From Acanthaster planci (Eukaryota; Echinodermata; Asteroidea; Valvatida; Acanthasteridae): DNA of 64,000 nt. Shown in pieces: positions 1 to 11,400 of the stretch. The translations under genes were made by a program, and so were the position numbers. Numbering within the stretch: position 1 is the first letter of the stretch; the number at the start of each line of letters is the position of its first letter. The notes under the pieces were generated by a model that saw nothing but the letters and a program-made list of their open reading frames with translations, did no database searches and was not told the origin of the DNA. Location of the stretch: assembly GCF_001949145.1 (NCBI RefSeq), contig NW_019091453.1:993558-1057557 (forward strand), in the 5' to 3' direction.

Positions 1-461
1 GCAGTGGATCGAAAACGGCTATTATTTAGGCCTACAGTAGACTGAATACCTTTTTATAATGGAATAAACATAATTTAGTGTGAACACAGATTGGTACCGG
101 CAGTGCCCCATCCAAATGACCCTACAGGAACAAAATTTATATTATTCAATCGACACGCTGTGAAAGGCGATTCAATACAAACAACAGATGTGACCTTATT
201 TGGCCCTTGGTGCTTGAAGATCGAGGAAGCTCGAGAATAAGCAGTCAAGACGTGCACTCTCTTTCAATGACTTTTAGCTATAACCGAAACAATCTTAGAA
301 ATCTTCCACAGATATCGCAATAACGAACAAAAAAATCGAAATAAGTTTAAGTACAGGTTTTACCCTTACCCGACGTAGGCCTAAATATTTAAAAACGCAG
401 TATATCCGATGCTTGTCCGAGAGCTTATGAGATTTGAAGCTCTTCATGGTGGAGGAAGAAA
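1..461. other. unassigned flank
   Basis: AT-rich noncoding sequence to the left of the Penelope-like composite. I see no exon, RNA gene or repeat that I can name. The short open frames here are not convincing: no domain, no splice context and no codon bias. It contains two copies of the word AGGCCTA (near 27 and 380), which recurs through the window. Confidence 0.5.
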
Positions 462-599
462 GTAAATTAGATAGGTTTGCGGTAGCACCATGGATGTATA
501 TCTTTTTTTTTGAGTATGTGGGGCTCTTAAAAGAACCAGTGGTACTCAACGATTCGGACACTACCTATGATCTGTCCGGCGTCAAGAGACTGCAGAGGG

Positions 600-1375
600 T
601 CCAGTGATGAGGCAGTTTATATGGTGTGTAGAGGGTCGTGAAGTTCTGAGAGGATGCTAACTCTGGATCCAACCGGAGGCTTGGGGGCATCGAGATGTGA
701 CGAGGATGCTAACTCTGGATCCAACTGAGGTCAATAGGGTGCTGGCAAACCAGTGAGGCGTGTCAGTCTTAATGGAGGGGAGTGTGGGGAGAAGGTAGCT
801 AAGGGTATAGGGAACCCATAGGCTGGAAATAAGGCAGGGTATAGGGGACCCATTAGACTGGGATGTGAGGATGGGACGCCAGATGTCGTTGATGGGGAAT
901 AAAAAGCGATGTCTTGACAACTGTGTTGTTCTTGATGATCTCAATGGCTTCTCTGATGCGGTGCGTGTGCCGGTGATACTGGTGAGGAGTTCGGCTTTGC
1001 TCCAGTCGATCTTGTGGTTCGATGTGGGAGTGCTTGATGACGGCAGACGTGTCGTATTCCCCTTTCCTACCAAGGGCTTTATGTTCATTGAGTGTGGAAG
1101 GGTGGTCCCTGCCGGTCTCGTCGGTATACACTTTGCCACATTGGCAGGGGATCTTGTACACTCTTGTACACAACCTGAGTTGACGCAGGTGAGCAGCAGG
1201 TCTTGAGGCTGTTCTGGAGTAAGATCGGTCCTTGAATGTGTGGTCCGCCTGAAGTCTGTCCTGGGTAATGGAGGCGGCCTCGGAGGAGGGAACATTCGTG
1301 AAAAGGGAGACGACGTCAAAACTGACCATGATTTCGTCTGGCTGGAGCGTGAGGCCTTCATCTGCTGCTCACCTG
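600..1375 (-). pseudogene. Penelope-like RT N-terminal part joined to GIY-YIG relic
   Basis: Read on the minus strand from about 1370 downward, the peptide begins with the RT motif SFDVVSLFTNVP (near 1327-1290). It continues to DLLLTCV (near 1205-1185), then jumps straight into the endonuclease region KIPCQCGKVY followed by ETGRD (about 1160-1095). The catalytic middle of the reverse transcriptase is missing at the jump. The GIY-YIG core is degenerate, with TDETG in place of the usual IGETG. Near the element's 3' end a 24-base segment containing GATGCTAACTCTGGATCC is present twice (655-679 and 701-725). This copy has no complete open frame. Confidence 0.65.
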
Positions 1376-2480
1376 CGTGACGACGTCTAGCTTCCAATGG
1401 AGAGATAGATTCTATGGACAAACAGCCGGAACCTCCTACATGCCCGGTTCTGGCTAAAATATTCATGGACGGCAGTTTGCTATGAACTCTGCAGATCACA
1501 GACCCAAGACTTAACTCCAGTGCATAAACGACACCTTCATCGTCTGGCAGCATGAGCGAGATAGCCTCTCGCTCTTCCTAGAACACCTCAACGGGCTTCA
1601 CAGCAACATCTAGTTCACAAAGGAACAAGAAAAAGATGGCAACATCTCACTTCTTGATGTTGAGGTATCCAGAGAGCAAGATGGCAGTCTCACCCGCCGA
1701 GTGTACCGGAAATATACCCACACGGACCGATACCTCCAAGCGCGTCCTTCCATCAACCCAAGATCAAGACTTTGTCAACCGGGCCCTTGTACGTAGGGCA
1801 TGCAGCGTGTGCTGCAAGGAACACCTCACCCAAGAACTCCATCACATCTCCACGGCACCGCAGCGGAGTGGATACAAGCCCAGCCAAGCCAAGACTCAAG
1901 ACCTAAGATCCACCCCCGGCCAAACGGTCTCCTATACCAAAGCCAACTGGCTAGGGCCCCTAGTTGCATTACCCCCCCCCCTTAGGTAGTACCTCCCATC
2001 ACATCCAGCGCATCCTCCACAAGCATGGCATTTGAGTGTTCAAAACAACCCCCCTGAAAATGCAAAACCTCCTGACTTCCCACGAGGACCGGCACAACCC
2101 ACTGCCTAAGCTAGGAGTGCACAAGATCCCCTGCCAATGTGGCAAAGTGTACTGTACATTGGCGAGACCGGTAAGGACCTCCCTACCACACTCAATGCAC
2201 ACAAAGTCCATGCCAGGAAAGGGGAATACGACAAGTCGGCCATCATCAAGCACTCCCACATCGAAGGCCACAAGATCGACTGGAGAAAAGACAAACTCCT
2301 CACCAGCATCAAGCATGGGCACCTGCGCCGCATCAGAGAGAGCAATCAAGATCATCAATAACAACACAGTTTCCACACCAGCGACATCTGGCGTCCCATC
2401 CTCACATCCCAGTCCAATGGGCCCCATACCCTTAGCTACCTTCTCCCCACACTCCCCTCTATCAGACTGACATGCCTCAC
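1346..2480 (+). pseudogene. Penelope-like RT C-terminal part and GIY-YIG relic
   Basis: The plus-strand reading starts at LLLTCV (about 1358), the point where the opposite fragment breaks. It runs on through RT palm and thumb remnants (FQWRDRFYGQTAG near 1392-1430, INDTFIVWQ near 1515-1542, FLEHLNGLHSNI near 1580-1615, YTHTDRYLQARP near 1710-1745). From 2100 it enters an endonuclease relic with YIGETGKD, a good GIY-YIG core, followed by KGEYDKSAIIKHSHIEG. Stops and frame changes (for example at about 1480, 1510, 1615 and 2150) make it non-coding. Together the two fragments cover most of one element, which suggests an internal inversion or two overlapping insertions. Confidence 0.65.
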
Positions 2481-2754
2481 TGGTTTGCCAGCACCTTATT
2501 GACCTCAGTTAGATCCGAGTTATCCTTTTCCCATCTCAATACCCCGAAGCCACCGCTTGACACCACATAAGCATCCTCTCCAAACCCCACTGCCCTCTAC
2601 ACACCATATAAGCTGCCTCATCACTGGACCCCCTGCAGTCTGCTGACGACGGACAGGGCATAGAACCCCACATACTCCGGAAAAGGGGGGGGGGAGAAAG
2701 ATATATCTATAGTGCTACCGCAAACCTATCTAGAAACTAATCACATTTTCTTAG

Positions 2755-3184
2755 CAGAGGTTGTTGGAAGTCAATTTTCTCAAGTCCAAGTCAAGTCACA
2801 AGTCAAGTTTTTGCGAGTCTAAGCCAAGTCACAGCTCATTTGGTCCAGTCACAAGTCAAGTCACAAGTTAATTTGGTCCAAACACAAACAACTCACAAGT
2901 CTTGTACTTCACGTCGTGCGATGAGTGATTTCAAGCTACAAGCAAGTGCTTCAGACGTTGCCTTGGACTGACAAGACCAAAGTAGAAGTCGCGAGCCGAA
3001 CGAAATCTTCCGCTGATTATTTTAAGAACGCATGATGAAAATTGATAGGCCTAACTATCTGTTGGTAACAAGTCAGAATGTATAAGTCAAGTCACAAATC
3101 AAAACAAGCCAGGTCACGAGCCACAAATACAGCTAATCTAGTCTGACTCGAATCCAAGTCAAGTGACTCGCGTCGGCAACTCTG
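2755..3184. repeat. AAGTC-rich dispersed repeat, copy 1
   Basis: A 430-base segment dominated by variants of CAAGTCAAGTCACAAGTC. It starts CAGAGGTTG and ends with the near-inverse CAACTCTG, so it looks like a non-autonomous element with short inverted ends. It shares the internal stretch GATTATTTTAAGAAC (near 3015) with the copy at 49163-50408, which shows that the two are one family and not just a simple repeat. It lies directly beside the Penelope-like composite. Confidence 0.6.
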
Positions 3185-6100
3185 ATATATTGCCTGTCAA
3201 GAAATTCATGGGTTACTTATGACGAATCAACAAACGATCACCTCATTCTCGTGAAGTCCAAAAGTTGTAAGAGTAACTTTAATTTCGAACACGCACTTAC
3301 CTGTGGTCTCGTGACACATGATCTGTGCGGTACGTTTGAAAACAGCTCTATCGAATTTTATAATATACTCGTAGCATGTGAAATTTATAGCTACCTAAAT
3401 GAAAGAAATGAAACTTTTGGATCGTTCGAAATATTGCCTCCCGGGGATAATTCCCTCACCTTTCCATGGAAAGGCCATGCCCGCGAATTTACAATTATGA
3501 CGTGTGAACAAAGCATCCAAGGGAATCGAGCTTGATACAGTTTGCTAGTTCATTAGCGTTGAATTTCCCGGAAAATCTTTTCTTCTCACTTCAGTGAATT
3601 TCCATGGTCACCGATAGTTCTTGAACCTTGAACAAGTCAACTGTATCAACCAAAATCACAAGCAAAAGGATAAACCTCAAACCAACAATTTTATTTTAAT
3701 CCCAACAAATCATTTGACACTTTGATTTTTGCTCACTATTCAACTAAATACAATGGACATTTTGGAACCAAGGTGACTAAAGCCCGATACGTCACTGATG
3801 ACGTCAGTCCCACTTGTGCTTTTAACAAAACAGGACTTTGTGGTTTCTATAATTCAGTTTTACAATTGATCGTAAGAGTCAACATAAATCAAAGCTTGCT
3901 TTTTACTGAGGTATATGACAGTCACGTAGACCTCACAGGTACTGCTCCATAAGGCTACAAAATTGGAGGACTCACTTACGAGAAGTAGGTCAACAGTTTT
4001 TGAAGTTCTCATTACCTGACAGTTCCCGATATTGCCCACTAGGGAAAAGAATTTGCAAAATAAACATCAGAGATGCATACATGGGAAAGGAACAAGAAAC
4101 GTCATGTTACAAGCAAGCCACGTGTGCCCTTTCAGTTTAATACACAATAGTATCACTGTTTCTTGAAAGATACTCCTCTTTTGCTGTACAAGAATTTATT
4201 CAGGCTGCATACAGCCAATGAGAATCAAGGACAAAGATAATTACAGCATCCACATATTGATGCACGCAAACTTCAAGAAACCTCTATAGACGCCTTTTTA
4301 TTGAAAAAAAAATGCCCTCGACTGACAAACACAATTGTTTATTCACCCGACAACTGCACTTTTTACAACAGTAGTACAACGGTAGAATCTTCTGTTAGTA
4401 AACGGAGAGAAATTGACAGTAGAATGTGCTGTCCCAAAACAGCAACTTCTGTAAGGCCAATTGACAGTAGATTCTACTTTATTTAAAAAACATTCGTTTA
4501 ACAGTGCAGAAAGAAGATGTACATAGCCAAAGCCTTCGGCAGAAATTGACTGTTGAAAAAGTCGGATCGCATATATCTATTGGCGTTAAATAAAAATGTG
4601 ACTGCTCGGCATATTGAATAAGCTTTTATGGTTGTTAATATGGGGGCTCATCGTGTCAATTGTTATTTTTATCTGTGGAGTTATATTATCTCATCTAATG
4701 ACGTCCTGTGTAGACCACGTGGTATCATGGTATCAGTAAAACATGCTTATGCAGTTAAATTAAAGCCCGGTAACTAAACACTTTGTTGAAGAAGTTCCTT
4801 GAACATGAGACCGGGAAGACCGTTTACCAGGTCAGTCATATCCCCTGTGCCGGTGGTAAAGCATAACTTTCGAAAATATTTATTCGAATCTCGGAATCTT
4901 GTAAATGCATGTAACGAATACGTTGATTGGTTTGTTGTATTTCGAGGGATGCTGATTGCCAAAATGCTCATTTTGACTGTATAAGCGTTCATGGCCGATT
5001 CAATAATGTTCAATGTTTCCTTTTCAGTTTGCAGTAACTGTTGGTAACAACCAGTCTTTGTTTTAGAAGATATACACATGAGCATGCGCAGTTTTTGATA
5101 TTTTTCCTCTAAATGTGTATCCCTTGTTTGTTCAGTCGTTCATTAATAATTGCGGAACCGTTGCCTTTTCTGCATCGAGGAACATTTTAACATGTAATAT
5201 GCAGCATGGGTGATAAAAGATAAGATGATAGAGATGAAATATAATACTTCATGTCCCATGAATAATATGACTAAGCTAATGGTAAGCATGCAGCTGAATG
5301 GCTCCATTCTTTGATCTAACTAAACGTTCGCCATCGTTCACCACCGTTCACAGTGCACAGCTTTACCAGCTCTTATGTACAGTATCAAACTTTTGCTGAA
5401 AAAAAGTGAAGCATAAGAGACATTATTTGCGTAAAAAATATATTTTCGCCGACTTCAGAGCTGAATTTTTAGTTGCTATCTCTGCTATCATCGCAAAACG
5501 GGTACAAGGACTTAAACACACAAAGGAGGCTGTTGTGACTTGTGCGCAAAATCCAACCGTAGTTATCAAAACGATTCGATATGTGATCCTGATGTGATAT
5601 GACCAACAGCTGGTGCTCGCGAAGTTGACTGCGCAACAACTCAAGAATGTTAATCTTCATAATGGAGTCTCATACGTAGCCAAACTGTATACCGTTTGTG
5701 ACCGTCATCTTCCCGATGCTGCTTTGTTCAAAGACAGCACGTGTACACTGTAAAACACTACAGAGTAAACAATTGGAATGATGCGAATGTAGCGTGCACA
5801 TGCATCTGAACTTCCAAAGAGGTGCTTGTGGCTTGGAAGCACCTGTGTCCTTTTTTTCTCCATGGAAACATGCAGGGAGAACTGATGTAAGGGCGCATGA
5901 CCGCTTTCGCGGGACTTGTTATTCTCTGAAAACTCTAGCAAGTGCAAATCCTACCTTCCCCTCAGGCTTTTCCCTGCCTCAATTGATTTCCTTTCCTGTT
6001 ATGGTTGGATGAATTCACCATGAAACCACAAAGTACAAAGCAGAATTTTATTATAGGCTCACTGTAATGTCACATTGAAAGAATACAATTGACAAAGTCA

Positions 6101-8156
6101 AGGGACGATTCAACAAAGGTTTTTTGGTTCAGCTTCAATGGCCAACGTATTTTTTCCCTGCCGGCCAAGCCTCAATGCAGACCAGACTGCAAATAAGTAC
6201 ATGTTACCGCGTGTTCCAAATTCTGAAATCAATCAAGTTGATACACACAAACAGCATTGTCACCGTGTATAACTTTACTCAAACGCATTCTTCTGTTTGT
6301 TTTGAAAACTTCACTGTAGAATGCGCAATAACCCGCACGTCTGCTTGGTGCTCGCTGTTTGTGCATGTACTGCACATATTTTTTTCTCAGTACACCAGAT
6401 AACAAGGCACAAATGCAAATTTACTTAACACAGGCCATATTTAAACATGGGATACCATAATGCGCGATATGGAGCATGCGAACTGATGTCTGTACGTGCC
6501 ATATAATATTTATGAGCCATGACTTGGGGTATAGCTTATATCAATCTGAGGAAAATTTGTCATCGCAAACCAGTATCTGTGACTCCTATTAGTTTGGATG
6601 ATGTCCTTGGAGTTATCTTTGAAGTGATTGTTTCTGTTTCAGTAAGGCATATGGTTAAGATATGCATCACTGTATGCATCAACGGGGCTATCAAAGTGAC
6701 GCAGGGCGCATAAAATAAGTAAAAGGATATTAATTAAAAAAAACCAAATACCACGACTTCGAAAACAAATTTTCATCAGTTTGGAGTTCAGAAATTCAGC
6801 ACAAATTTATTTATTTTCGTCCAAGAGCTATACATAATGCAACTCGGACTGCAACTTCATGTCAAATTACCGTTGAATGGAGGTCGCGGGAACGACCCGG
6901 CAGGGGTGACATGGCAGAGGTCAGGCCCCCGTGAAGATGGAACACCATTCCCATTTTGTACACGGATGTAATTTATTTGAATGTCCTCCCTCTGATGCTT
7001 CGTTTGGAGAACTTGTGGAAGTATGCATAGATGACCGACGACGAACATGGACGTGGAGCAAAAGCTGGAGCGTTCCCATGAACTTTTCACACAATATACA
7101 TGCCCTCCAACATTTTGAAAGTCCTGTTCGTTTCGAGAACGGCAGTCATTTCAATAAATCTTAGCAATGTTTCTATGAAAATATTTGCTTAAGAAAATTT
7201 AATTTGGGGCTCTTTTGCTACTAAATTGACGAAATCGGGGTCTAAGTTAAAAACGACACATATTTAATAGCGAAAGACACATTAAGTTGAATTTTCATGC
7301 TCAGAAGAATTGGAGCTGTTGCTGCTGCCATTCAAATATCAGTGTATTTTACATTCAGTTGAAAATGGCAGTTGGGTAGATCAATGTTTTATGTTTCAAT
7401 ACTATCCACATGCGACTCACTGTTCATGTGCATGTCTGTTCTCCATGGCCCATTGAACAGGTATCGCTTTCAAAGCATGTGTGATAAAACATATTGAAAT
7501 AAATTGCGACTGACATCTGGCAAGTACATGCACAGTGATCATCAAGTAAATTCAACGGCAATTAATTCATTTGCATAAATAACTTTGAATCAAATCATAT
7601 CGCATACACGGCTAAACTCAACCCGAAAATTCAAACTCAACCCGAAAGCGAAGTTATCTGCTTTAAGGGTTGGCTGGACCTGTTGAGGTATCAACAGCGC
7701 GGGTGCAGCGTTTTGGTCCACTTAGTCCATTCAGCTGGATTTGAATAATAAGCTTTGTGAGGGAACACAAACCTTTTGTACCTGGTCCCCGGGTTGTGGT
7801 TGTACTCTGCACGTACATGCATATACATGTACATGTGTATACATGTTACATGTACATGCGCGCAACGCACAGAATTCTTTGGGTTGCAGACGGTGCGAAG
7901 CCACTCCTCCGCCTACGTACGTTCACCTGGCATGAATATTTGGTGGGCTGCATGCACACGCACTCAGAGTGTGCGAGATGACAGCCACACAACTAAAGCC
8001 TGAACTGGGGTAATCGTCGCAGACAACTGGTCCTTGAAATGTGTACTTTGTCGTGAGCGCTGCAACTTCATTAGTACGTTCCAACTTTTCCACCCGACCT
8101 GACTGTTTCTAGAGAACTTTGAGAAAATCTAGACCCACCAAAAACGAGTTTGAAAG
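3185..8156. other. gene-free upstream region
   Basis: Five kilobases of AT-rich sequence between the repeats and exon 1 of the giant gene. I see no exon with a plausible product. Local features are an octamer-like ATTTGCAT at 7569-7576, a short direct repeat AAACTCAACCCGAAA (two copies, about 7616-7648) and a TACATG-rich microsatellite at about 7806-7860. The last few hundred bases before 8157 become more CpG-rich and probably contain the promoter and 5' UTR, but I cannot place a TATA box or start site. Several short open frames (for example 3251-3535 and 6931-7164) lack any recognisable feature. Confidence 0.4.
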
Positions 8157-8472
8157 ATGGGGAACCAAGAGAGTGCTTCGGCAAGCATTCACGTGGAAGG
8201 CTCCGTGTCGGCATCGGGGGCCGTCGATGCAGGGGTATCTGCAGAGGGCCAGGCCCATGGGCCGCCATCCCCGAAAAAAAGGCGTCTGAGTTTCAAGTCA
8301 CTCCGCAATGGATCATTTCGTCGTTCGTTTAAGATTCGCCGGAGCGGACGCAGAAAATCTCCTAAAGGCAAGGGCGAGGAGAGAATCGAAATGGAGGGGG
8401 ATGTTTCGGGCGAGAAAGGTGCAGCGGCAAGGGCAGCTGCGAAATTGAAGGCGTCAGGCGAGGGGAAACCGG
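8157..8472 (+). CDS. exon 1: N-myristoylated MARCKS-like segment
   Basis: Encodes residues 1-105 plus one base. MGNQES fits the N-myristoylation rule (Gly2, Ser6). Residues 40-70 are a dense Lys/Arg patch with Ser and Phe (KKRRLSFKSLR, then FRRSFKIRR). This resembles the MARCKS effector domain, which binds acidic lipid, calmodulin and actin and is released by PKC phosphorylation. After it comes an Ala/Glu/Lys-rich stretch, also typical of MARCKS. The donor is CCGG|GTGAGT. The ATG at 8157 is chosen because the myristoyl motif needs it at the exact start. If the intron is retained, translation stops at 8490-8492 and gives a free 111-residue MARCKS-like protein. The family link is from motif and composition only. 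Confidence 0.8.
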
Positions 8473-11400
8473 GTGAGTTCATCCAAGCATAATTCAGACT
8501 CTGACCGATCTTGCCTTAAAGGAAAGCGAGGGTTGTGAGGAAAAATGTGAATCCAAGAACGGTTGCATTTTATGTAAAGTATCTTAGCTTTTACTCTGTG
8601 AATTGCGTGATGCGTTTAAAACTACACTCTAACACTTTTTGCGTATACGTTGCAACCATAAAGCAAGGATGTAGACACACCCCATTGACTTCAGGTATGT
8701 GATCACGCAAAAGACACGCGGGGGCCCATTCAGGGGCTGGACACCATGGAATGTATATAAGAAAATGGCGTGCTTGCCAAAACATGGTGTGGCGACACTT
8801 GAAATCCTCTGACCGGTGCTTATGTTCAGTGTCTCTAAAACAATAATATTCACAATTTACATCAAATTGTCTCGTAACGTATGGAAGTTGAAGCTGTGAA
8901 TACCAGCACATAGAAAAGTTAGTGTTCTTTCTCTCTGACACCAGCGAAACGCATTCCATGCATAATTGGCATTATGGTGAAATACTGGCCGTGTTATACT
9001 GATTTGATGACAGGAAGCGAAGTTAACCATTTCTTGCGCAACATGGTCTGAGGACTGAAAACGTTTTATGCTCAAATTGGACTAGTTCTATCTGGTCAAA
9101 GCCGTAATTGATGTCAACCTATATTTAAAAATAAAATGGCTACCGTTTGCCACTGACCAGGGAAAATCGACCTGGTTGCCAAGGAGGCAATGAGACTTGT
9201 TCGAACTAATAGAACAAATTTTCTTTTCCAACCTCCATGGTTTTATGAACGTCTGGAATTTCCAACACTGTGTTTTGCCATCTTCCCATTGTAAAGATAA
9301 CTGATTATTTCCATTGCTTTCTTTAAACTTTTTGAAAATAAGCCATATTTCTAACCAGACTTGGAATCTAGTTTTATATCAGGAAATATCTTTAGGGAGT
9401 ACCCAAGGTCCCACTATTATTTCAGAGAATTCATTGCGGACAAATACAGCATGGCCAAAATTTGGCGCCATTTGCTTTGCATCCCCAAAGTCCTGGCCAT
9501 GTAACTGATAGAGTGTCCTTGTTTTGTTTTCAAAATCAATAAATCGATCGGGACGGGACGTGGTCTGGGGTGGACCTATATACTCCTTTAAGCTAGACTC
9601 TGTCAGGCAGACGAACATTCGGCCCTATTGATTTGTTTCTGTAGTAGTTATGACGTCACGGCGAAAGTTTATAAGATTTTCATGAGCAAAACTTCATAAG
9701 CAAAACCCTATAGCCAAGACAAGTTGCCCTTGAAGAAACATGATCCTTATACAAACACACCACCGACTATAAATGGTGTTAACCCAAACAAACTGACGTC
9801 GTGTTGGGATGGTTCCATTTTTTAGGTCAAGCTATGAAATCTTCAATCCCTGCTCGATCAATACGCAGGTACTGCAGCACCAAAACACCTCAAATTGCAG
9901 TTCCTTTAAGTTCTCCAGGTTCATCGAACTTTGCTCTATGGTCGAACTTTCTGACTTTTTTGTATGGACTTCACCATCAGTTGGTAAACCTGTCGAGCAT
10001 TTCTACAGTACTTCTGGTAACAGAATTTTCGCCAAGGTTACGTACCCTGCAGGAGCCACCCACCAGCTCCACCAGTGAACTCGCCCTTCGGCACTTACAT
10101 GGTAGTCTACCCGTATATATACTCCACACAAACCATGGAGATACATATTTGTATTCATTTAAAGTAAATACATGTACACCACACTAGTACATGTAACGAC
10201 GGCAAATACAACGGCCAGTCCAGGCTGGATTCTGTCTACTCTAGAATATTGACCGAAAACATTGTAGCCCCGTTAAAGTTTAAGATCCATAGATTCGTCA
10301 AAATGTATAACATCTTTTCTTTGTCGACTGATATGGACTTCACCATTGATTGTTGTATACCTGTCAAGCATATCAAGAGAACTTAAGTAACAGAATTTTC
10401 GCTCAGGTAAAAATACCTAGGATATGCACACCCACCAACCCCATCGATGAACTCATCCTTTGGCACCCAGGGTATCCGGCATACTCCATCCCTTCCATGG
10501 AGATAAATAGAAATATTCATTTAAAGTAAATACACCGCGTTTACAAATATAGATAGCTACGGCAAATACGGCGGCTCGTCCAGGCACTTTTCTAAGTGTC
10601 ATGTTTGGATTGTGTCTGCTGCTATAGAATATTTAACAGCAGGCCAAACATCTAACTGCTTCAAAATTTGTCGCTGTTGCATCTGCACCTGTTTTTACAT
10701 CCAAGAAAGCGAGCACATTTTGTGCGAACCAGTAAAACGTATGCTACCAACACGTACAATGTACATGTTAAGCTTCGAAGAAGTTATCTCATGCTTAGTT
10801 ACAGTTGTCGTCTGTGCTGTGATTTGAATAGACTGTGCGGCAATAAACGCGAACTCGAAACAAATTTACGACATTAAAGTAATTGATAATTTGGTGCACA
10901 TTTGCAACGGTACGTTGCTGATATACGGGATACTGATTTGTGATTGATTTTTTGTGAGCCTGCGAGTTGGGCAGATGTTTGTTGAGCTGCTCAAAGTGGA
11001 ATGGAAACATTTACGGGTACCGTTTCCTGATGCCTTTTTTAAAAATGTACATGCACGTGGTTCTGATAACAGATTATCAGAACATGATTAAGACAGAGCC
11101 AGCAAATTGTTCAATCCAACGCTACAACAATCAGAGGGAATCTTATACCAATGGTATTTTCCTGGTGAAGAGTCAGGCTAGTCGACCCCTCATTTACGCT
11201 TCCAAAAAGCATCGTCTGCACTCGCGCTTTGAAAGTTGGACTCATAAAAAAGACAAGGATTTCATGACAAATGAGTTGTCATGTTCTTGCTGTACATAAT
11301 ACACATGTACTTGCTCTGAGCAGATGTTGATCGTTGCATCTGTGACATTCATAAAATATCTGCCCATGGGTAGACCGACTTCAGACCCACTGTGCCGGAC

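Larger units (their letters stand above)
462..2737. mobile_element. palindromic composite of two decayed Penelope-like element fragments
   Basis: Two fragments of a Penelope-like retroelement sit head to head. The outer arms (about 462-1180 and 2108-2737) are inverted copies of each other. Examples are the CACCATATAA...CTGCCTCATCACTGGACC block near 600-630 and 2605-2635, and the GCTACCGCAAACCTATCTA block ending at each outer edge. The arms encode the GIY-YIG endonuclease part and the 3' end. The centre (about 1180-2105) holds two different parts of the reverse transcriptase on opposite strands. Every frame is broken by stops and shifts, so the unit is dead. Reverse transcriptase plus GIY-YIG is the hallmark of this element class; the assignment rests on visible motifs, not a search. 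Confidence 0.75.

Noticed and set aside
865-1206. Open frame on the plus strand opposite the Penelope-like minus fragment
   Set aside because: Antisense reading of the GIY-YIG relic; no independent feature.
7741-8003. Overlapping open frames in the TACATG-rich stretch upstream of exon 1
   Set aside because: Created by a microsatellite; three frames are open at once and none has a sensible product.
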